From contig NZ_ATVP01000007.1 in NCBI RefSeq assembly GCF_000420785.1, positions 57,200 through 121,199 of the forward strand: DNA of 64,000 bases. The letters are read 5' to 3'. The notes below the pieces were generated by a model. It worked only from the letters and a program-made list of their open reading frames with translations, searched no databases and was not told where the DNA came from. Positions 24,675 to 35,681 of this stretch are shown in pieces (position 1 is the stretch's first letter; each line of letters opens with the position of its first letter). The translations under genes and the position numbers were made by a program. This DNA comes from Streptococcus hyovaginalis DSM 12219. Lineage in GTDB: Bacteria > Bacillota > Bacilli > Lactobacillales > Streptococcaceae.

Positions 24675-25121
24675 TTATCTAGCTTCTTTGCTAGCATCAT
24701 AGTCAACACCGATGATAGTAACATCGATATTGCCACGTGTTGCTTTAGAGTATGGACACACTTCATGAGCTTTTTCACCGAGCTCTTTAGCTTCATCTGC
24801 CGATTTACCGTCAACAGAAACTTCAATTTCAACGCCGAGTTTGAAGTCAGGGCCATCTGCTTTGAAAAGTTGTGTGCGTTGTGTAATCATTGATTTAGCT
24901 TTGATGCCTTCTAGTCCTAGGACAACTTCTAAGGCGCTATTGAAACAAGCTGAGTAACCAAGTGCAAACAATTGTTCAGGATTTGTACCATTGCCGTCGC
25001 CCCCCATTTCTTTAGGGCTTGAGATTGTGACTTGAAAACTACTGTTTTCGACATAGCTAATACCGCTACGACCGCCAGTATTAACAGCAGAAGTTTCATA
25101 GATTTTTTGATAATGTGACAT
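24675..25121 (-). CDS. Organic hydroperoxide resistance protein (OsmC/Ohr family)
   Basis: 148 residues with the Ohr marks TSAVNTGGRSG at the N-terminus and two redox Cys, in GYSACFNSAL and HEVCPYSKATRGN. Such proteins reduce organic peroxides with lipoylated partners. ATG 25121 follows a perfect AGGAGGT site. It is a single-gene transcript. Ohr genes are often under a MarR regulator (OhrR), but none is adjacent. Confidence 0.9.
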   Translation of the reverse strand: MSHYQKIYETSAVNTGGRSGISYVENSSFQVTISSPKEMGGDGNGTNPEQLFALGYSACFNSALEVVLGLEGIKAKSMITQRTQLFKADGPDFKLGVEIEVSVDGKSADEAKELGEKAHEVCPYSKATRGNIDVTIIGVDYDASKEAR

Positions 25122-25234
25122 ATCAGTACCTCCTATTTCTGACTTCATTATAGCACTTTCATTACCAAAAGACAGATGATGTGATTAGAGATTTGAGTAT
25201 ATCTGCCGGTGTCTATGAAAAAGGAGAGAATAGG

Positions 25235-25250
25235 TTGACAACCTTGTCAA
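25235..25250. promoter_or_regulatory. TTGACA-ACCT-TGTCAA palindrome, intergenic copy
   Basis: A perfect 6-bp inverted repeat with 4-bp spacer upstream of the XRE-type gene and the ohr promoter. A second TTGACA lies at about 25273. It may be an operator; TTGACA alone could also serve as a -35 box. Confidence 0.5.
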
Positions 25251-25403
25251 TGTTTTTTGTGTTATCTTGGTGACAAAGACTTTTGACACCATATTTTTGA
25301 GTTGATGTTGAAAAACTTTGATAGAATAAACGATAGGTAAGAGCTAAGCTAAGAGTGACCAAGGGAGTCACCAGTCTTAGTCTTTTGAGGAAGGAGGGTA
25401 ATG

Positions 25404-25991
25404 ATGAACGTTGGAAAAAATATTAGAAGCTATCGGCAAAATTTAAACATGTCTCAGGAAGATTTGGCGGATAAAATCTATGTGAGCAGACAGACAATCT
25501 CCAACTGGGAGACTGAAAAATCTTATCCTGATGTGCAGTCGCTGATTATGCTGAGTCAATGTTTTAAGATTTCCTTGGATCAATTGATAGAAGGAGATCT
25601 TGAGAAAATGAAAAAAATAGTCAAACAGCAAGATGTTAATGATATGGACTACTACACAAAAAGAATGTTGTGGACAATGTTAGCTCTCATACTGATAGTA
25701 TTTCCCGCATTTTATTATTTAGGTTGGTGGGGGTTGTTGGTTTACATACCACTGGCTATTTTGGGCCTTTATTATGCCCTTCAGGTTGAAAAAATCAAAG
25801 ACAATTATGACTTGAAAACCTATCGTCAAATTCTCGCTTTTAGTCAAGGAAGAACCCTAGATGATTTAGAGGTTAGGATTGAAACGGCTAAGTACCCTTA
25901 TCAAAAGCCATTGATTGTTTTTGGATTTACCTTAATTTTTGCAGTATTAGCTACCATGGTTGCCTTGATTTATGTCAGATTTTTGCCATAA
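25404..25991 (+). CDS. XRE-family regulator with membrane helices
   Basis: 195 residues. The first 65 are a Cro/C1 helix-turn-helix (NIRSYRQNLNMSQEDLADKI, VSRQTISNWE). Two helices follow at about 85-125 and one near the C-terminus. Membrane-bound regulators of this type are common in Firmicutes; ligand and targets are unknown. ATG 25404 is preferred to ATG 25401 because of the spacing from GGAGGG. One of the five 16-bp palindromes lies 154 bp upstream, so this is one candidate for the protein that binds them. Confidence 0.78.
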   Translation: MNVGKNIRSYRQNLNMSQEDLADKIYVSRQTISNWETEKSYPDVQSLIMLSQCFKISLDQLIEGDLEKMKKIVKQQDVNDMDYYTKRMLWTMLALILIVFPAFYYLGWWGLLVYIPLAILGLYYALQVEKIKDNYDLKTYRQILAFSQGRTLDDLEVRIETAKYPYQKPLIVFGFTLIFAVLATMVALIYVRFLP

Positions 25992-25994
25992 TGC

Positions 25995-26027
25995 AAAAAC
26001 CACGTCTATCAACAGACGTGGTTTTTA
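25995..26027. terminator. Bidirectional terminator
   Basis: AAAAACCACGTCT and AGACGTGGTTTTT with loop ATCAAC, between convergent XRE gene and argS. Confidence 0.9.
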
Positions 26028-26032
26028 TTTGA

Positions 26033-27724
26033 TTACATTTCATTTGGTGCTTCAATGCCAAGGAGACGAAGGGCTTCTTTAAGAACAGTTGCGGTTGCGT
26101 ATGAGAGAGCAAGACGACTGTTACGTTCTGGATTGTCATCAAGAATACGTGTATGAGCATAATATTTGTTGAAGCTTTGGGCTAAGTTGATAGCAAATTT
26201 CGCGATAATTGATGGTTCATAGTTATCTGAGGCACGTCTGATAACACGTGGGAAGTCCTGGATTAGCTTGATAATTTCCCAGCTTTCGGTGTCAGATAGG
26301 CTATAGTTAGCGCTAGCGTCTGGTGTGAAGTCAGCTTTGCGCAAGATAGACTGGATGCGGGCGTGAGCGTATTGAACGTAAGGTCCTGTTTCTCCCTCGA
26401 AAGAAACCATAGTATCAAGATCAAAGTCATAACCATTCATACGGTCTGTTTTGAGATCGTAGAATTTGATAGCGCCAACGCCGACAGCATGTGCAACAGC
26501 TTCTTTATTTGGCAGGTCAGGGTTTTTAGCCTCAATTTGTGACTGGGCACGACTAACAGCTTCAGCGATAGTAGGCTCAAGTAGGATGACGTTTCCTTTA
26601 CGCGTTGACAATTTTTTACCATTCTTGGTAACCAATCCAAAAGCAACGTGCTCCATGTCGTCTGACCAGTCATATCCCATCTCTTTTAGAACAGCTTTGA
26701 GCTGTTTGAAGTGAGCGGATTGCTCATTACCAACAACGTATATAGATTTAGCGAAATCATAGGTACGCTTGCGGTAAAGGGCAGCAGCTAAGTCACGGGT
26801 GATGTAAAGCGTTGCCCCATCTGATTTTTTGATAAGCGCTGGGTGTTCGATACCGTATTTTTCAAGGTTAACCACTTGAGCACCTTGTGACTCTTGGAGG
26901 AGCCCTTTTTCAGCTAAGAGATCAACAATTTCATCCATCTTGTCATTGTAGAAGGCTTCACCGTTGTATGAATCAAAGGACACATCCAATTCTTTATAAA
27001 GACGATTGAACTCTACCATACTTTCGTCACGGAACCATTGCCATAGCGAAACAGCTTCTTCATCACCAGCTTCTAATTTGCGGAACCATTCGCGAGCTTC
27101 GTCATCTAGGGAAGGATTTTCTTCAGCTTCAGCATTGATTCGCACGTAAAGTTTGAGAAGTTCTGCAATTGGATTGGCTTCAACAGCGGCTTGGTCACCC
27201 CATTTTTTGTAGGCGACAATCAACATTCCAAATTGTTTGCCCCAGTCACCAAGGTGGTTGATACGAACAGGTTTGTAGCCTAATTTTTCAACGATATTTG
27301 CCAAGCTATCAGCGATAACAGTTGAACGTAAGTGACCAATTGAAAAAGGTTTAGCGATATTAGGACTAGACATATCAAAGGCAACATTGCGACCTTGTCC
27401 AAGGTTTTGGTCAGCATAGTGGCTACCGTGTTCGATGACATCAGCAAGAACTTGACCTGAAATTTTTGATTTATCCAAGAAGAAGTTGATATAAGGACCA
27501 ACGGCTTGCACTTTTTCAAAGGCAGAAGCATCAATTTGTTCAGCGACCTCCGCTGCAATCAGATTTGGTGCTTTCCGCAAGACCTTAGCTAATGAGAAAG
27601 CAGGAAAAGCTAGGTCCCCCATGCTAGCATTTTTAGGTTTTTCAAGTAAATGTTCAATAGCTTCTTGGTCTAAATCTGTTAAGACTTTGGCGAGTTCAGA
27701 AGCGATTAATTGTTTATCAGTCAT
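26033..27724 (-). CDS. argS: Arginine-tRNA ligase
   Basis: 563 residues, class I synthetase. The HIGH-like motif is [10 protein letters not shown] near residue 125, and the KMSKS loop is represented by KLSTRKGN near 375. The N-terminal Arg-tRNA additional domain and the C-terminal DALR anticodon domain are present. ATG 27724 has an AGGAGGTATC site. Divergent from argR, so arginine regulation of argS from the shared intergenic region is plausible. Confidence 0.96.
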   Translation of the reverse strand: MTDKQLIASELAKVLTDLDQEAIEHLLEKPKNASMGDLAFPAFSLAKVLRKAPNLIAAEVAEQIDASAFEKVQAVGPYINFFLDKSKISGQVLADVIEHGSHYADQNLGQGRNVAFDMSSPNIAKPFSIGHLRSTVIADSLANIVEKLGYKPVRINHLGDWGKQFGMLIVAYKKWGDQAAVEANPIAELLKLYVRINAEAEENPSLDDEAREWFRKLEAGDEEAVSLWQWFRDESMVEFNRLYKELDVSFDSYNGEAFYNDKMDEIVDLLAEKGLLQESQGAQVVNLEKYGIEHPALIKKSDGATLYITRDLAAALYRKRTYDFAKSIYVVGNEQSAHFKQLKAVLKEMGYDWSDDMEHVAFGLVTKNGKKLSTRKGNVILLEPTIAEAVSRAQSQIEAKNPDLPNKEAVAHAVGVGAIKFYDLKTDRMNGYDFDLDTMVSFEGETGPYVQYAHARIQSILRKADFTPDASANYSLSDTESWEIIKLIQDFPRVIRRASDNYEPSIIAKFAINLAQSFNKYYAHTRILDDNPERNSRLALSYATATVLKEALRLLGIEAPNEM

Positions 27725-27881
27725 GATACCTCCTGTGATTTTTTTGTCCTACCTATTTTAACATATTTTTACAAATCCTTAAGGGACTTTGCCAAAATTC
27801 TAAGGAATTCGATAAGAGATGAAAAAGGGTTGCTTTTTTGCTATAATTTATAAGGTAATATGACTAAAAAGGACTTTAAAA

Positions 27882-28319
27882 ATGAATAAAATACAGCGTC
27901 AGGATGAAATTAAACGTCTCATCGGAGATAACAAGATTGGAACACAAGAAGAAATTAAATACCATCTTGAAAATCAAGGTATTACAGTAACCCAGGCTAC
28001 TTTGTCTAGAGATTTACGCGAGATCGGTCTTATTAAAATTCGAAATGCAGATGGCAAATTATACTATAGTCTGACAGAGTTAGGGAGAGATGATTTCAGT
28101 AAGCAAATCAGTACCTTTGTTCATAAAGTGTCCCAAGTGCAATTTATGCTTGTTTTGGGGACGAACTTGGGTGAGGCTGATGTTTTAGCTAATATCATTG
28201 ATCAAGAGGGTCGTCGGGATATTTTAGGGACCGTTGCTGGCGCAGATACACTACTAGTCATTTGTCAGAGTGAGGAAATGGCTGAGACACTTTACCGAGA
28301 TATTTTGGCACAGCTATAG
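27882..28319 (+). CDS. argR: Arginine repressor
   Basis: 145 residues: N-terminal winged helix with [18 protein letters not shown] (residues about 38-55) and C-terminal arginine-binding oligomerisation domain with [13 protein letters not shown]. Acts as hexamer on ARG boxes of arginine genes. It is followed by mutS after 11 bp, a conserved streptococcal link. Divergent from argS. Confidence 0.93.
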   Translation: MNKIQRQDEIKRLIGDNKIGTQEEIKYHLENQGITVTQATLSRDLREIGLIKIRNADGKLYYSLTELGRDDFSKQISTFVHKVSQVQFMLVLGTNLGEADVLANIIDQEGRRDILGTVAGADTLLVICQSEEMAETLYRDILAQL

Positions 28320-28330
28320 AGGGATAAGAT

Positions 28331-30880
28331 ATGGGAAAAGAAAAAATTTCACCAGGCATGCAACAATATCTGGATATTAAGGCTGATTATCCAGATGCTT
28401 TTTTGCTTTTTCGCATGGGCGATTTCTATGAATTATTTTATGAAGATGCGGTTAAGGCAGCACAAATTTTAGAGATTAGTCTGACTAGTCGGAATAAGAA
28501 TGCTGAAAATCCAATACCTATGGCGGGGGTTCCCTATCATTCGGCTCAAGCATATATAGATGTTTTGGTAGAAATGGGCCATAAGGTGGCCATCGCAGAG
28601 CAGATGGAAGATCCTAAGCAGGCTGTCGGTGTGGTTAAGCGTGATGTGGTTCAAGTTATTACACCAGGAACAGCGGTTGACTCGAGTAAGACAGACAGTG
28701 CTAATAACTTTTTGGTTGCCTTAGACTTTGATGGTCAAGTTTACGGCCTTTCTTATATGGATCTTTCGACAGGGGAGTTTAGGGTGACGGAGTTGACGGA
28801 TTTTTCGGTTGTTAAAAGCGAAATCCAAAATCTTCGGGCAAAAGAACTCGTCCTTGGCTTTGAGGTGACTGATGAAATTGCTCATCTCTTTACCAAAGAA
28901 TGGCAGTTAGTCTTGTCGTTTGAAGAGGACTGTTATCAAGATCAGCAACTGTTGATAGAGGGTTTATCGTTGATTGAAAAGACGAGCGCCCTAAAATTGT
29001 TGGCCTATATTCACCGCACTCAGATGCGCGAACTGAAGCACATTCAGTCACTGGTACGCTATGAGGTTAAGGATTACCTTCAAATGACCTACGGGACCAA
29101 GGCCAGCCTAGACTTGTTAGAAAATTCGCGAACAGGTAAGAAACAGGGCAGTTTATTTTGGCTACTAGACGAAACCAAAACAGCTATGGGAACTCGCTTG
29201 CTGCGTCACTGGATTGATCGCCCCTTGATTCGATTTTCTGAAATTAATGAGCGCCAAGAGGTTATTCAAGTCTTTTTGGATGATTTCATTAATCGTAATG
29301 ATTTGACAGAAAGTCTGAAGGGAGTATACGACATTGAACGCTTGGCAAGTCGTGTCTCCTTTGGGAAAGCGAGCCCCAGAGATTTGCTGCAATTGGGTAA
29401 TACCTTATCTAAAGTGCCAGCTATCAAGGCGATTTTGGCCCAGTTTGAACAAGAGGTTCTTGATCGTATCAATCAACAGATAGATAGTATTCCAGAACTG
29501 GAAGCTTTGATCCGATCGGCCATTGATCTAGAAGCACCGGCGACTATTTCAGAAGGTGGTATTATTAGAGCGGGGTTCGATGAGACCTTGGATCATTACC
29601 GTAAGGTGATGAAAGAGGGGAGGGCTTGGATTGCTGATATAGAGGCTAAGGAGCGCCAATCCTCTGGGATTTCGACCTTAAAAATTGATTATAATAAAAA
29701 AGACGGCTATTATTTTCATATCACTAATTCCAATTTAGCATTGGTTCCAGATTATTTTTTCCGAAAGGCTACGTTGAAAAATTCTGAGCGCTTTGGTACC
29801 GCTGAACTGGCAAAGATTGAAGGAGATATGTTGGAGGCGCGTGAGCAGTCAGCAAACCTGGAATATGATATTTTCATGCGCATTCGAGCGCGGGTGGAGT
29901 CTTATATTGACCGTTTGCAGGTGCTGGCCAAATATATTGCCAAAGTGGATGTTTTACAAGGCTTAGCGGTAGTTGCAGAGACTAACCATTATGTTAGACC
30001 CACTTTTAACGAGAGTCAGTTGATTGCTATTAAGGAAGGGCGGCACGCAGTTGTTGAAAAAGTCATGGGCAAACAGGTCTACATTCCTAACAGTATCCAC
30101 TTTAACCCTGATACCAGTATTCAGTTGATCACTGGCCCTAACATGAGTGGTAAATCGACTTATATGAGACAGTTAGCTCTTACAGTTGTCATGGGACAGA
30201 TGGGTGGATACGTTGCTGCAGAAGCTGCTAATCTTCCTATTTTCGATGCTATCTTTACACGTATTGGGGCGGCGGATGATTTGATTTCTGGCCAGTCAAC
30301 GTTTATGGTAGAGATGATGGAGGCTAATCAGGCCATTAGTCGTGCAACGGAGCATTCCTTGATCCTATTTGACGAATTGGGACGAGGGACAGCGACTTAC
30401 GATGGTATGGCATTGGCTCAAGCGATTATTGAGCATATTCATAACCAACTCAAAGCGAAAACCATGTTTGCAACGCACTATCATGAGTTGACAGGATTGT
30501 CAATTAAGTTGACAAACCTTGTCAACGTTCATGTGGCGACTCTTGAGGAAAAAGGAGAGGTTACCTTTCTTCATAAAATTGCAGAGGGTCCGGCAGATAA
30601 ATCTTATGGGGTTCATGTTGCCAAAATAGCCGGTTTACCAGACTCTGTTTTGAAAAGAGCTGATGTGATTTTGCAAGATCTAGAGGCTCATTCGGCTAAG
30701 TTGAGCGGTGAAACCCCAGCACAAGAGGAAAACATTCTTGAGGAACCTCTTGAGCAACTGTCCTTGTTTGATACGGCTCAGCAGTCTGAGGTATTAGCTA
30801 AGTTGGAGGCTATTGATGTTCTTAATTTGACTCCGATGGAAGCTATGACAACGCTCTTTGACTTAAAAAAGATGCTGTAA
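28331..30880 (+). CDS. mutS: DNA mismatch repair protein MutS
   Basis: 849 residues with full domain set: mismatch-reading motif [10 protein letters not shown] (Phe-x-Glu) at the N-terminus, Walker [10 protein letters not shown] near residue 605, [14 protein letters not shown] (Walker B) and ATHYHEL. It finds mismatches and recruits MutL. The coding sequence near the ATPase end (30488-30525) contains two TTGACA/TGTCAA palindromes. A terminator follows; mutL is next. Confidence 0.97.
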   Translation: MGKEKISPGMQQYLDIKADYPDAFLLFRMGDFYELFYEDAVKAAQILEISLTSRNKNAENPIPMAGVPYHSAQAYIDVLVEMGHKVAIAEQMEDPKQAVGVVKRDVVQVITPGTAVDSSKTDSANNFLVALDFDGQVYGLSYMDLSTGEFRVTELTDFSVVKSEIQNLRAKELVLGFEVTDEIAHLFTKEWQLVLSFEEDCYQDQQLLIEGLSLIEKTSALKLLAYIHRTQMRELKHIQSLVRYEVKDYLQMTYGTKASLDLLENSRTGKKQGSLFWLLDETKTAMGTRLLRHWIDRPLIRFSEINERQEVIQVFLDDFINRNDLTESLKGVYDIERLASRVSFGKASPRDLLQLGNTLSKVPAIKAILAQFEQEVLDRINQQIDSIPELEALIRSAIDLEAPATISEGGIIRAGFDETLDHYRKVMKEGRAWIADIEAKERQSSGISTLKIDYNKKDGYYFHITNSNLALVPDYFFRKATLKNSERFGTAELAKIEGDMLEAREQSANLEYDIFMRIRARVESYIDRLQVLAKYIAKVDVLQGLAVVAETNHYVRPTFNESQLIAIKEGRHAVVEKVMGKQVYIPNSIHFNPDTSIQLITGPNMSGKSTYMRQLALTVVMGQMGGYVAAEAANLPIFDAIFTRIGAADDLISGQSTFMVEMMEANQAISRATEHSLILFDELGRGTATYDGMALAQAIIEHIHNQLKAKTMFATHYHELTGLSIKLTNLVNVHVATLEEKGEVTFLHKIAEGPADKSYGVHVAKIAGLPDSVLKRADVILQDLEAHSAKLSGETPAQEENILEEPLEQLSLFDTAQQSEVLAKLEAIDVLNLTPMEAMTTLFDLKKML

Positions 30881-30886
30881 GGATTT

Positions 30887-30914
30887 AAGCCTATGAATGA
30901 CTCATAGGCTTTTT
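30887..30914 (+). terminator. Terminator between mutS and mutL
   Basis: AAGCCTATGA (30887-30896) and TCATAGGCTT (30902-30911) with following T-run. Confidence 0.8.
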
Positions 30915-30974
30915 AAGTCGTCGGCTAGCCTTAGTTTTATGATATAATAGAAAACAATGCAAAGTGAGGGAAGT

Positions 30975-32942
30975 ATGAGTCAGATTATTGAATTACCAGA
31001 AGTTCTTGCCAATCAGATCGCTGCTGGTGAGGTCATTGAACGTCCTGCTAGTGTTGTCAAAGAATTGGTTGAAAATGCTATTGATGCTCAGGCTAATCAA
31101 ATCAGCATTGTGATTGAAGAATCTGGTTTAAAACAGATCGCTATCACGGATAATGGCGTCGGCATGGCGCAAGATGATATGGTATTGAGTTTGAGACGTC
31201 ATGCAACTAGCAAAATTAAGAATCAGGCAGATCTATTTCGTATCAGGACACTTGGTTTTCGTGGTGAGGCTTTGCCTTCTATAGCTTCCATTAGTCAGTT
31301 GACGATGGAAAGTGCAACTGCAGAGGGGATTTCTGGCTACCGTTTGGTGGCTAAAGGGGGACTTATTGACTCTGTAGAGCCTTTTTCAAGACCTGTTGGA
31401 ACCAAAATTGTCGTTGAAGATCTTTTTTACAATACCCCTGCCCGGTTGAAGTACCTTAAGAGTTTGCAGGCAGAATTAGCCCATATTGTCGATATTATTA
31501 ATCGTCTCAGTTTGGCACATCCTGAGGTTTCCTTTACGCTAATGAGCGATGGGCGACAGATGATCAACACAGCAGGTACGGGTGACTTAAAGCAGGCCAT
31601 CGCTGGTATTTACGGTCTTAATATAGCTAAAAAAATGGTGGAGATTTCTGCAGCAGACCTTGATTTCGAAGTCTCTGGCTATGTCAGCCTTCCTGAGTTA
31701 ACTCGAGCCAATCGCAACTATATTACGCTATTGATCAATGGTCGTTATATTAAAAATTTCCTTCTGAATCGTGCTATTCTGGATGGTTATGGTTCTAAGT
31801 TGATGGTAGGGCGATTTCCGATTGCAGTGATTGATATTCAAATAGACCCTTATTTGGCTGATGTCAATGTTCATCCCACTAAACAGGAAGTTCGCATTTC
31901 AAAAGAGCGAGAGCTGATGGGTTTGATCAACACAGCCATCAAAGAAGCACTTCGCGAGCAGGATTTGATTCCTGATGCTTTGGAAAATCTAGCTAAAACA
32001 GCAACCCAAAAAGGAAATAAGCCGGTTCAGACGAGCTTGTCCCTCAAGCAATCTCATCTCTATTATGATGCTGATAAGCAGGATTTTGTGACAAAACCCA
32101 ATATTCTTGAAGAGTCACCACAATTTACAACAGCAAAGGATGTTGACAAATTTGACAACAACATTGACAAAGGTGTAAATTCCACAGAAAGTGCCTCACT
32201 AAAGGTTAAATTTGCGGAACGAGATCCTGATCTGCTTCATAATGATGAGCATGAACATTTAGATTTTCAAAATCAGTCTAAAATCAATCGGATGATTGAT
32301 AAGTTAGAAAACGAGGAAACCTCAACGTTTCCAGAACTTGATTATTTTGGTCAAATGCATGGAACATATCTCTTCGCCCAGGGCAAGGGAGGACTGTATA
32401 TCATTGATCAGCATGCCGCTCAAGAGCGGGTTAAGTACGAATACTATCGCGACAAAATCGGTGATGTTGACAGCTCCTTACAGCAGTTATTAGTCCCATA
32501 TTTATTTGAATTTTCCGCGGCTGATTTTTTGAATTTACAAGAGAAAATGGCCATGTTAAATCAAGTAGGGATTAATTTGGAGGTCTATGGTGATAATACC
32601 TTTATCCTACGCGAACATCCGATTTGGATGAAGGAAGAGGAGATTGAGTCTGGTGTTTATGAGATTTGTGACATGCTCCTTTTAACCAATGAAGTTTCGA
32701 TTAAGAAATACCGCGCTGAGTTGGCGATTATGATGTCTTGTAAACGATCTATCAAGGCCAATCATATCATCGATGATTATTCGGCTCGGAATTTAATCTA
32801 CCAATTGTCACATTGTCAGAACCCTTACAATTGTCCGCATGGACGACCTGTTTTGATTAATTTTTCAACTGCAGATATGGAAAAAATGTTTAGACGTATT
32901 CAAGAGAATCATACCAGCTTAAGAGATTTAGGGAAATATTAA
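30975..32942 (+). CDS. mutL: DNA mismatch repair protein MutL
   Basis: 655 residues from ATG 30975 (site GAGGGAAG). N-terminal GHKL ATPase: [25 protein letters not shown] linker of about 110 residues is followed by the C-terminal domain with [12 protein letters not shown], the endonuclease motif of MutL in bacteria without MutH. It nicks the new strand after MutS activation. The linker DNA at 32143-32169 has three TTGACA in direct order. Its stop codon abuts the palindrome at 32944. Confidence 0.96.
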   Translation: MSQIIELPEVLANQIAAGEVIERPASVVKELVENAIDAQANQISIVIEESGLKQIAITDNGVGMAQDDMVLSLRRHATSKIKNQADLFRIRTLGFRGEALPSIASISQLTMESATAEGISGYRLVAKGGLIDSVEPFSRPVGTKIVVEDLFYNTPARLKYLKSLQAELAHIVDIINRLSLAHPEVSFTLMSDGRQMINTAGTGDLKQAIAGIYGLNIAKKMVEISAADLDFEVSGYVSLPELTRANRNYITLLINGRYIKNFLLNRAILDGYGSKLMVGRFPIAVIDIQIDPYLADVNVHPTKQEVRISKERELMGLINTAIKEALREQDLIPDALENLAKTATQKGNKPVQTSLSLKQSHLYYDADKQDFVTKPNILEESPQFTTAKDVDKFDNNIDKGVNSTESASLKVKFAERDPDLLHNDEHEHLDFQNQSKINRMIDKLENEETSTFPELDYFGQMHGTYLFAQGKGGLYIIDQHAAQERVKYEYYRDKIGDVDSSLQQLLVPYLFEFSAADFLNLQEKMAMLNQVGINLEVYGDNTFILREHPIWMKEEEIESGVYEICDMLLLTNEVSIKKYRAELAIMMSCKRSIKANHIIDDYSARNLIYQLSHCQNPYNCPHGRPVLINFSTADMEKMFRRIQENHTSLRDLGKY

Positions 32943-32943
32943 G

Positions 32944-32959
32944 TTGACAATTGTGTCAA
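32944..32959. promoter_or_regulatory. TTGACA-ATTG-TGTCAA palindrome before the MFS gene
   Basis: Immediately after the mutL stop and 20-35 bp ahead of the LmrP-like start. The location between two genes fits an operator. Confidence 0.5.
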
Positions 32960-32978
32960 TAAGGTGTCAATAGAGATT

Positions 32979-34202
32979 ATGAGAGAATTTTTTAACCTGC
33001 CGAAGCAGTTACAGTGGCGGGAGGAGTTGCGTTTCCTATCGATTATTTTGGGGAGTGCGATTTTTCCTTTTATGTCCATGTATTATGTGCAGTATTTTGG
33101 GGCCTTTATCACGGGTTTGTTAGTGATCATCACGCAAATCGTTAGTTTTATTGGGATTTTATATGGTGGTCATTTATCGGATTCTTTGGGTCGGAAAAAG
33201 GTGACAGATATTGGCAATTTTGGTGTTTTTCTAGGCTATATTTTGACCACGTTGGCCAATATTCCAGGCCACATTCAGCCTTTCTTAACTTTTGTAGGTA
33301 TTTTTATGGTTGAGGTGGCTTCTAACTTTGCGCATCCAGCTTATGAAGCCATGTTGATTGACCTCACGACAGAGGAAAATCGTCGGTTTGTGTACACCAT
33401 TAACTATTGGTTAATAAATGTCGCTGTTATGATGGGGGCAGGTATTGCAGGTGCTTTCTACGATCACCACTTCTTTGAACTGCTATTAGTGATGACGACT
33501 ATTGCAGGTTTTTCCTATGTGATCATGTTTTGGAAATTTCAAGAAACGAGACCAGATGGCTTCGTTTTTGAACACGGTAAAGGTCTCACAGCGACTTTCC
33601 GAAACTACGGTGAGGTCGTGAAAGATACTGTTTTTATGGTGTATACGATGGGAACTATTCTTTTTGCGGCGGTTTGGGGTCAAGTTGATAACTATATTCC
33701 CATTCATTACAAGACGATCTATCAAGAGACAACTTTATTGGGTATGCCTATCAGTGGACCAAAGTTGCTTAGCTTAGCTGTTTTGATTAATACAGTCATG
33801 ATCGTCCTTCTGATGACGGCTGTCAATCGCCTTACCCAGCAAATGAAGTTGTTACCTCAGCTGATTACGGGGGCAATAGTTTTTGCAATAGGTATTTTTG
33901 GCGCCTTAACCTTTAAAACACTGCTTCCCATTCTCTTTGCGGCAGTTGTCTATACGATTGGTGAAATGATCTATATACCAGCTAATCAAGTGCTTCGTGT
34001 CAAGATGATGGATGACAACAAGATTGGTTCTTATTCAGGCTTTTTAGCGATTTCCCAACCATTAGGAATTATTATTGCTGGAGCGATGGTCTCTCTCAGT
34101 GAGTTTACAGGTGCTATCGGTGTTCAACTAACTTTTGTTGCTGTAGCTTCATTGGGACTTTATCTTATGGTGCATTCGGCCAAGTTGCACCATCTTTCTT
34201 AA
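32979..34202 (+). CDS. LmrP-like MFS multidrug transporter
   Basis: About 407 residues with twelve membrane helices. The MFS motif GGHLSDSLGRKKVTD lies between helices 2 and 3, and the gene sits between mutL and ruvA, where streptococci carry the LmrP-type drug exporter. ATG 32979 is chosen (MREFFNLPKQLQWR); GTG 32964 is an alternative with the palindrome overlapping its ribosome site. Substrates are probably lipophilic cations, from family knowledge. Confidence 0.85.
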   Translation: MREFFNLPKQLQWREELRFLSIILGSAIFPFMSMYYVQYFGAFITGLLVIITQIVSFIGILYGGHLSDSLGRKKVTDIGNFGVFLGYILTTLANIPGHIQPFLTFVGIFMVEVASNFAHPAYEAMLIDLTTEENRRFVYTINYWLINVAVMMGAGIAGAFYDHHFFELLLVMTTIAGFSYVIMFWKFQETRPDGFVFEHGKGLTATFRNYGEVVKDTVFMVYTMGTILFAAVWGQVDNYIPIHYKTIYQETTLLGMPISGPKLLSLAVLINTVMIVLLMTAVNRLTQQMKLLPQLITGAIVFAIGIFGALTFKTLLPILFAAVVYTIGEMIYIPANQVLRVKMMDDNKIGSYSGFLAISQPLGIIIAGAMVSLSEFTGAIGVQLTFVAVASLGLYLMVHSAKLHHLS

Positions 34203-34211
34203 GGAGAATTC

Positions 34212-34805
34212 ATGTACGATTATATCAAAGGCAGATTAACAAAAATCACTGCTAAGTTTATTGTAGTAGAGGCGGGCGGATTGGGCTACATTATCTATGT
34301 TGCTAATCCTTATTCCTTTTCAGACAGCGTCAATCAAGACGTGCAGATTTACGTGCACCATGTGGTTAGAGAAGATGCCCATCTTCTTTTTGGTTTTCAT
34401 ACGGATGATGAAAAAGATGTTTTTCTCAAGTTGATTTCAGTCTCAGGGATTGGTCCGATGACGGCACTTGCTATTGTGGCTGTGGATGATAATGAAGGTT
34501 TGGTCAATGCTATTGATACAAGCGATATCAAATACTTGATGAAATTCCCTAAAATTGGCAAGAAAACGGCCCAACAAATGATCCTTGATTTAGCCGGAAA
34601 ATTTGTTGAGACACCTGTGGAAAATGACAAAGCATCAAAAGCAAAAAGCGTTGCAACAAATGAGCCGTTGGATGAAGCTATGGAAGCTCTGCTAGCTCTA
34701 GGCTACAAAGCTAGCGAACTCAAGAAAATCAAGGCCTTCTTTGAGGGGACAAATGAGACAGCAGAGCAGTATATCAAGTCAGCTCTGAAAATGCTGATGA
34801 AATAG
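34212..34805 (+). CDS. ruvA: Holliday junction helicase subunit RuvA
   Basis: 197 residues: OB-fold N-terminus ([20 protein letters not shown]), helix-hairpin-helix pair ([29 protein letters not shown]) and C-terminal UBA-like domain that contacts RuvB. Starts 9 bp after the MFS gene with AAGGAGAATTC. It binds four-way junctions during recombination. ruvB is not in the window, as in other streptococci. Confidence 0.96.
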   Translation: MYDYIKGRLTKITAKFIVVEAGGLGYIIYVANPYSFSDSVNQDVQIYVHHVVREDAHLLFGFHTDDEKDVFLKLISVSGIGPMTALAIVAVDDNEGLVNAIDTSDIKYLMKFPKIGKKTAQQMILDLAGKFVETPVENDKASKAKSVATNEPLDEAMEALLALGYKASELKKIKAFFEGTNETAEQYIKSALKMLMK

Positions 34806-34905
34806 CATCCTAGACAAAAGCTAATAGCTACAGACGATGCTCGAAGGCTTGTGGTAAGTGCTTTGTTTATGAGCATTAATCGGTTATAGAAGATGGAGGT
34901 TTCAC

Positions 34906-35457
34906 ATGAAACGTTGTTCCTGGGTTAAGGAAACTAATCCGCTTTATATTGCTTATCATGATGAAGAGTGGGGGAAACCGCTTCATGAGGAAAAGGCCCT
35001 ATTTGAACTGCTTTGCATGGAAACCTATCAAGCAGGCTTGTCATGGGAGACTGTTCTGAATAAACGGCAAGCTTTTCGTGAGTGTTTTTATTATTATGAC
35101 ATTCATCAGGTAGCCAATATGACAGATGCTGAGCTAGACGCCCTTTTAGAAAATTCGGCTATTATTCGACACCGCCTCAAACTTTATGCAACAAGGGCCA
35201 ACGCACAGGCCTTCTTAGACATACAAAAGATTCACGGGTCATTTGATAGTTATATCTGGTCTTTTGTCAATGGAACGCCAGGGGTTCATGATGTGACAGA
35301 CTACCATCAAGTTCCCGCCAAAACAGAGTTATCCCAAACAATATCCAAGGCACTTAAAAAAGCTGGCTTCAAGTTTGTTGGACCTGTTGCTGTCCAATCT
35401 TTTTTACAAGCAGCGGGCTTGGTTAACGACCATGAGAATGATTGTAACTTTAAATAA
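34906..35457 (+). CDS. tag: DNA-3-methyladenine glycosylase I
   Basis: 183 residues. MKRCSWV and YHDEEWG supply Cys4 and His17, and HENDC near the end gives the other zinc ligands, as in E. coli Tag. The catalytic Glu lies in METYQAGLSWETVL. It removes 3-methyladenine from alkylated DNA. ATG 34906 has ATGGAGGTTTCAC. A TTGACA-N4-TGTCAA palindrome lies just downstream. Confidence 0.95.
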   Translation: MKRCSWVKETNPLYIAYHDEEWGKPLHEEKALFELLCMETYQAGLSWETVLNKRQAFRECFYYYDIHQVANMTDAELDALLENSAIIRHRLKLYATRANAQAFLDIQKIHGSFDSYIWSFVNGTPGVHDVTDYHQVPAKTELSQTISKALKKAGFKFVGPVAVQSFLQAAGLVNDHENDCNFK

Positions 35458-35475
35458 TTCAGAGTTGACAAAAAC

Positions 35476-35491
35476 TTGACAAAGCTGTCAA
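35476..35491. promoter_or_regulatory. TTGACA-AAGC-TGTCAA palindrome behind tag
   Basis: A fifth copy of the palindrome, preceded by another TTGACA at 35465. The remaining sequence to 35640 is AT-rich without a gene. Confidence 0.45.
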
Positions 35492-35640
35492 CTAACCAAA
35501 AAAGGAAGCGGAAAAAGTATCGATACTCTATTGAATTCGTTCTTAATATCCCTACACAGCTGAGTAAAACTGTAAAAAACGGTGATATCAGCAAATAAGG
35601 AACCACTTGCCCATTAGATCTTATTAAACTTTTCTTAAGA

Positions 35641-35668
35641 AAAAGGCTGGGATTTTCCCAGTCTTTTT
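35641..35668. terminator. Bidirectional terminator
   Basis: GGCTGGG (35645-35651) and CCCAGTC (35657-35663) with flanking A and T runs, at the end of the leftward MacB-like gene. Confidence 0.8.
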
Positions 35669-35681
35669 GAAATTATTGAAT

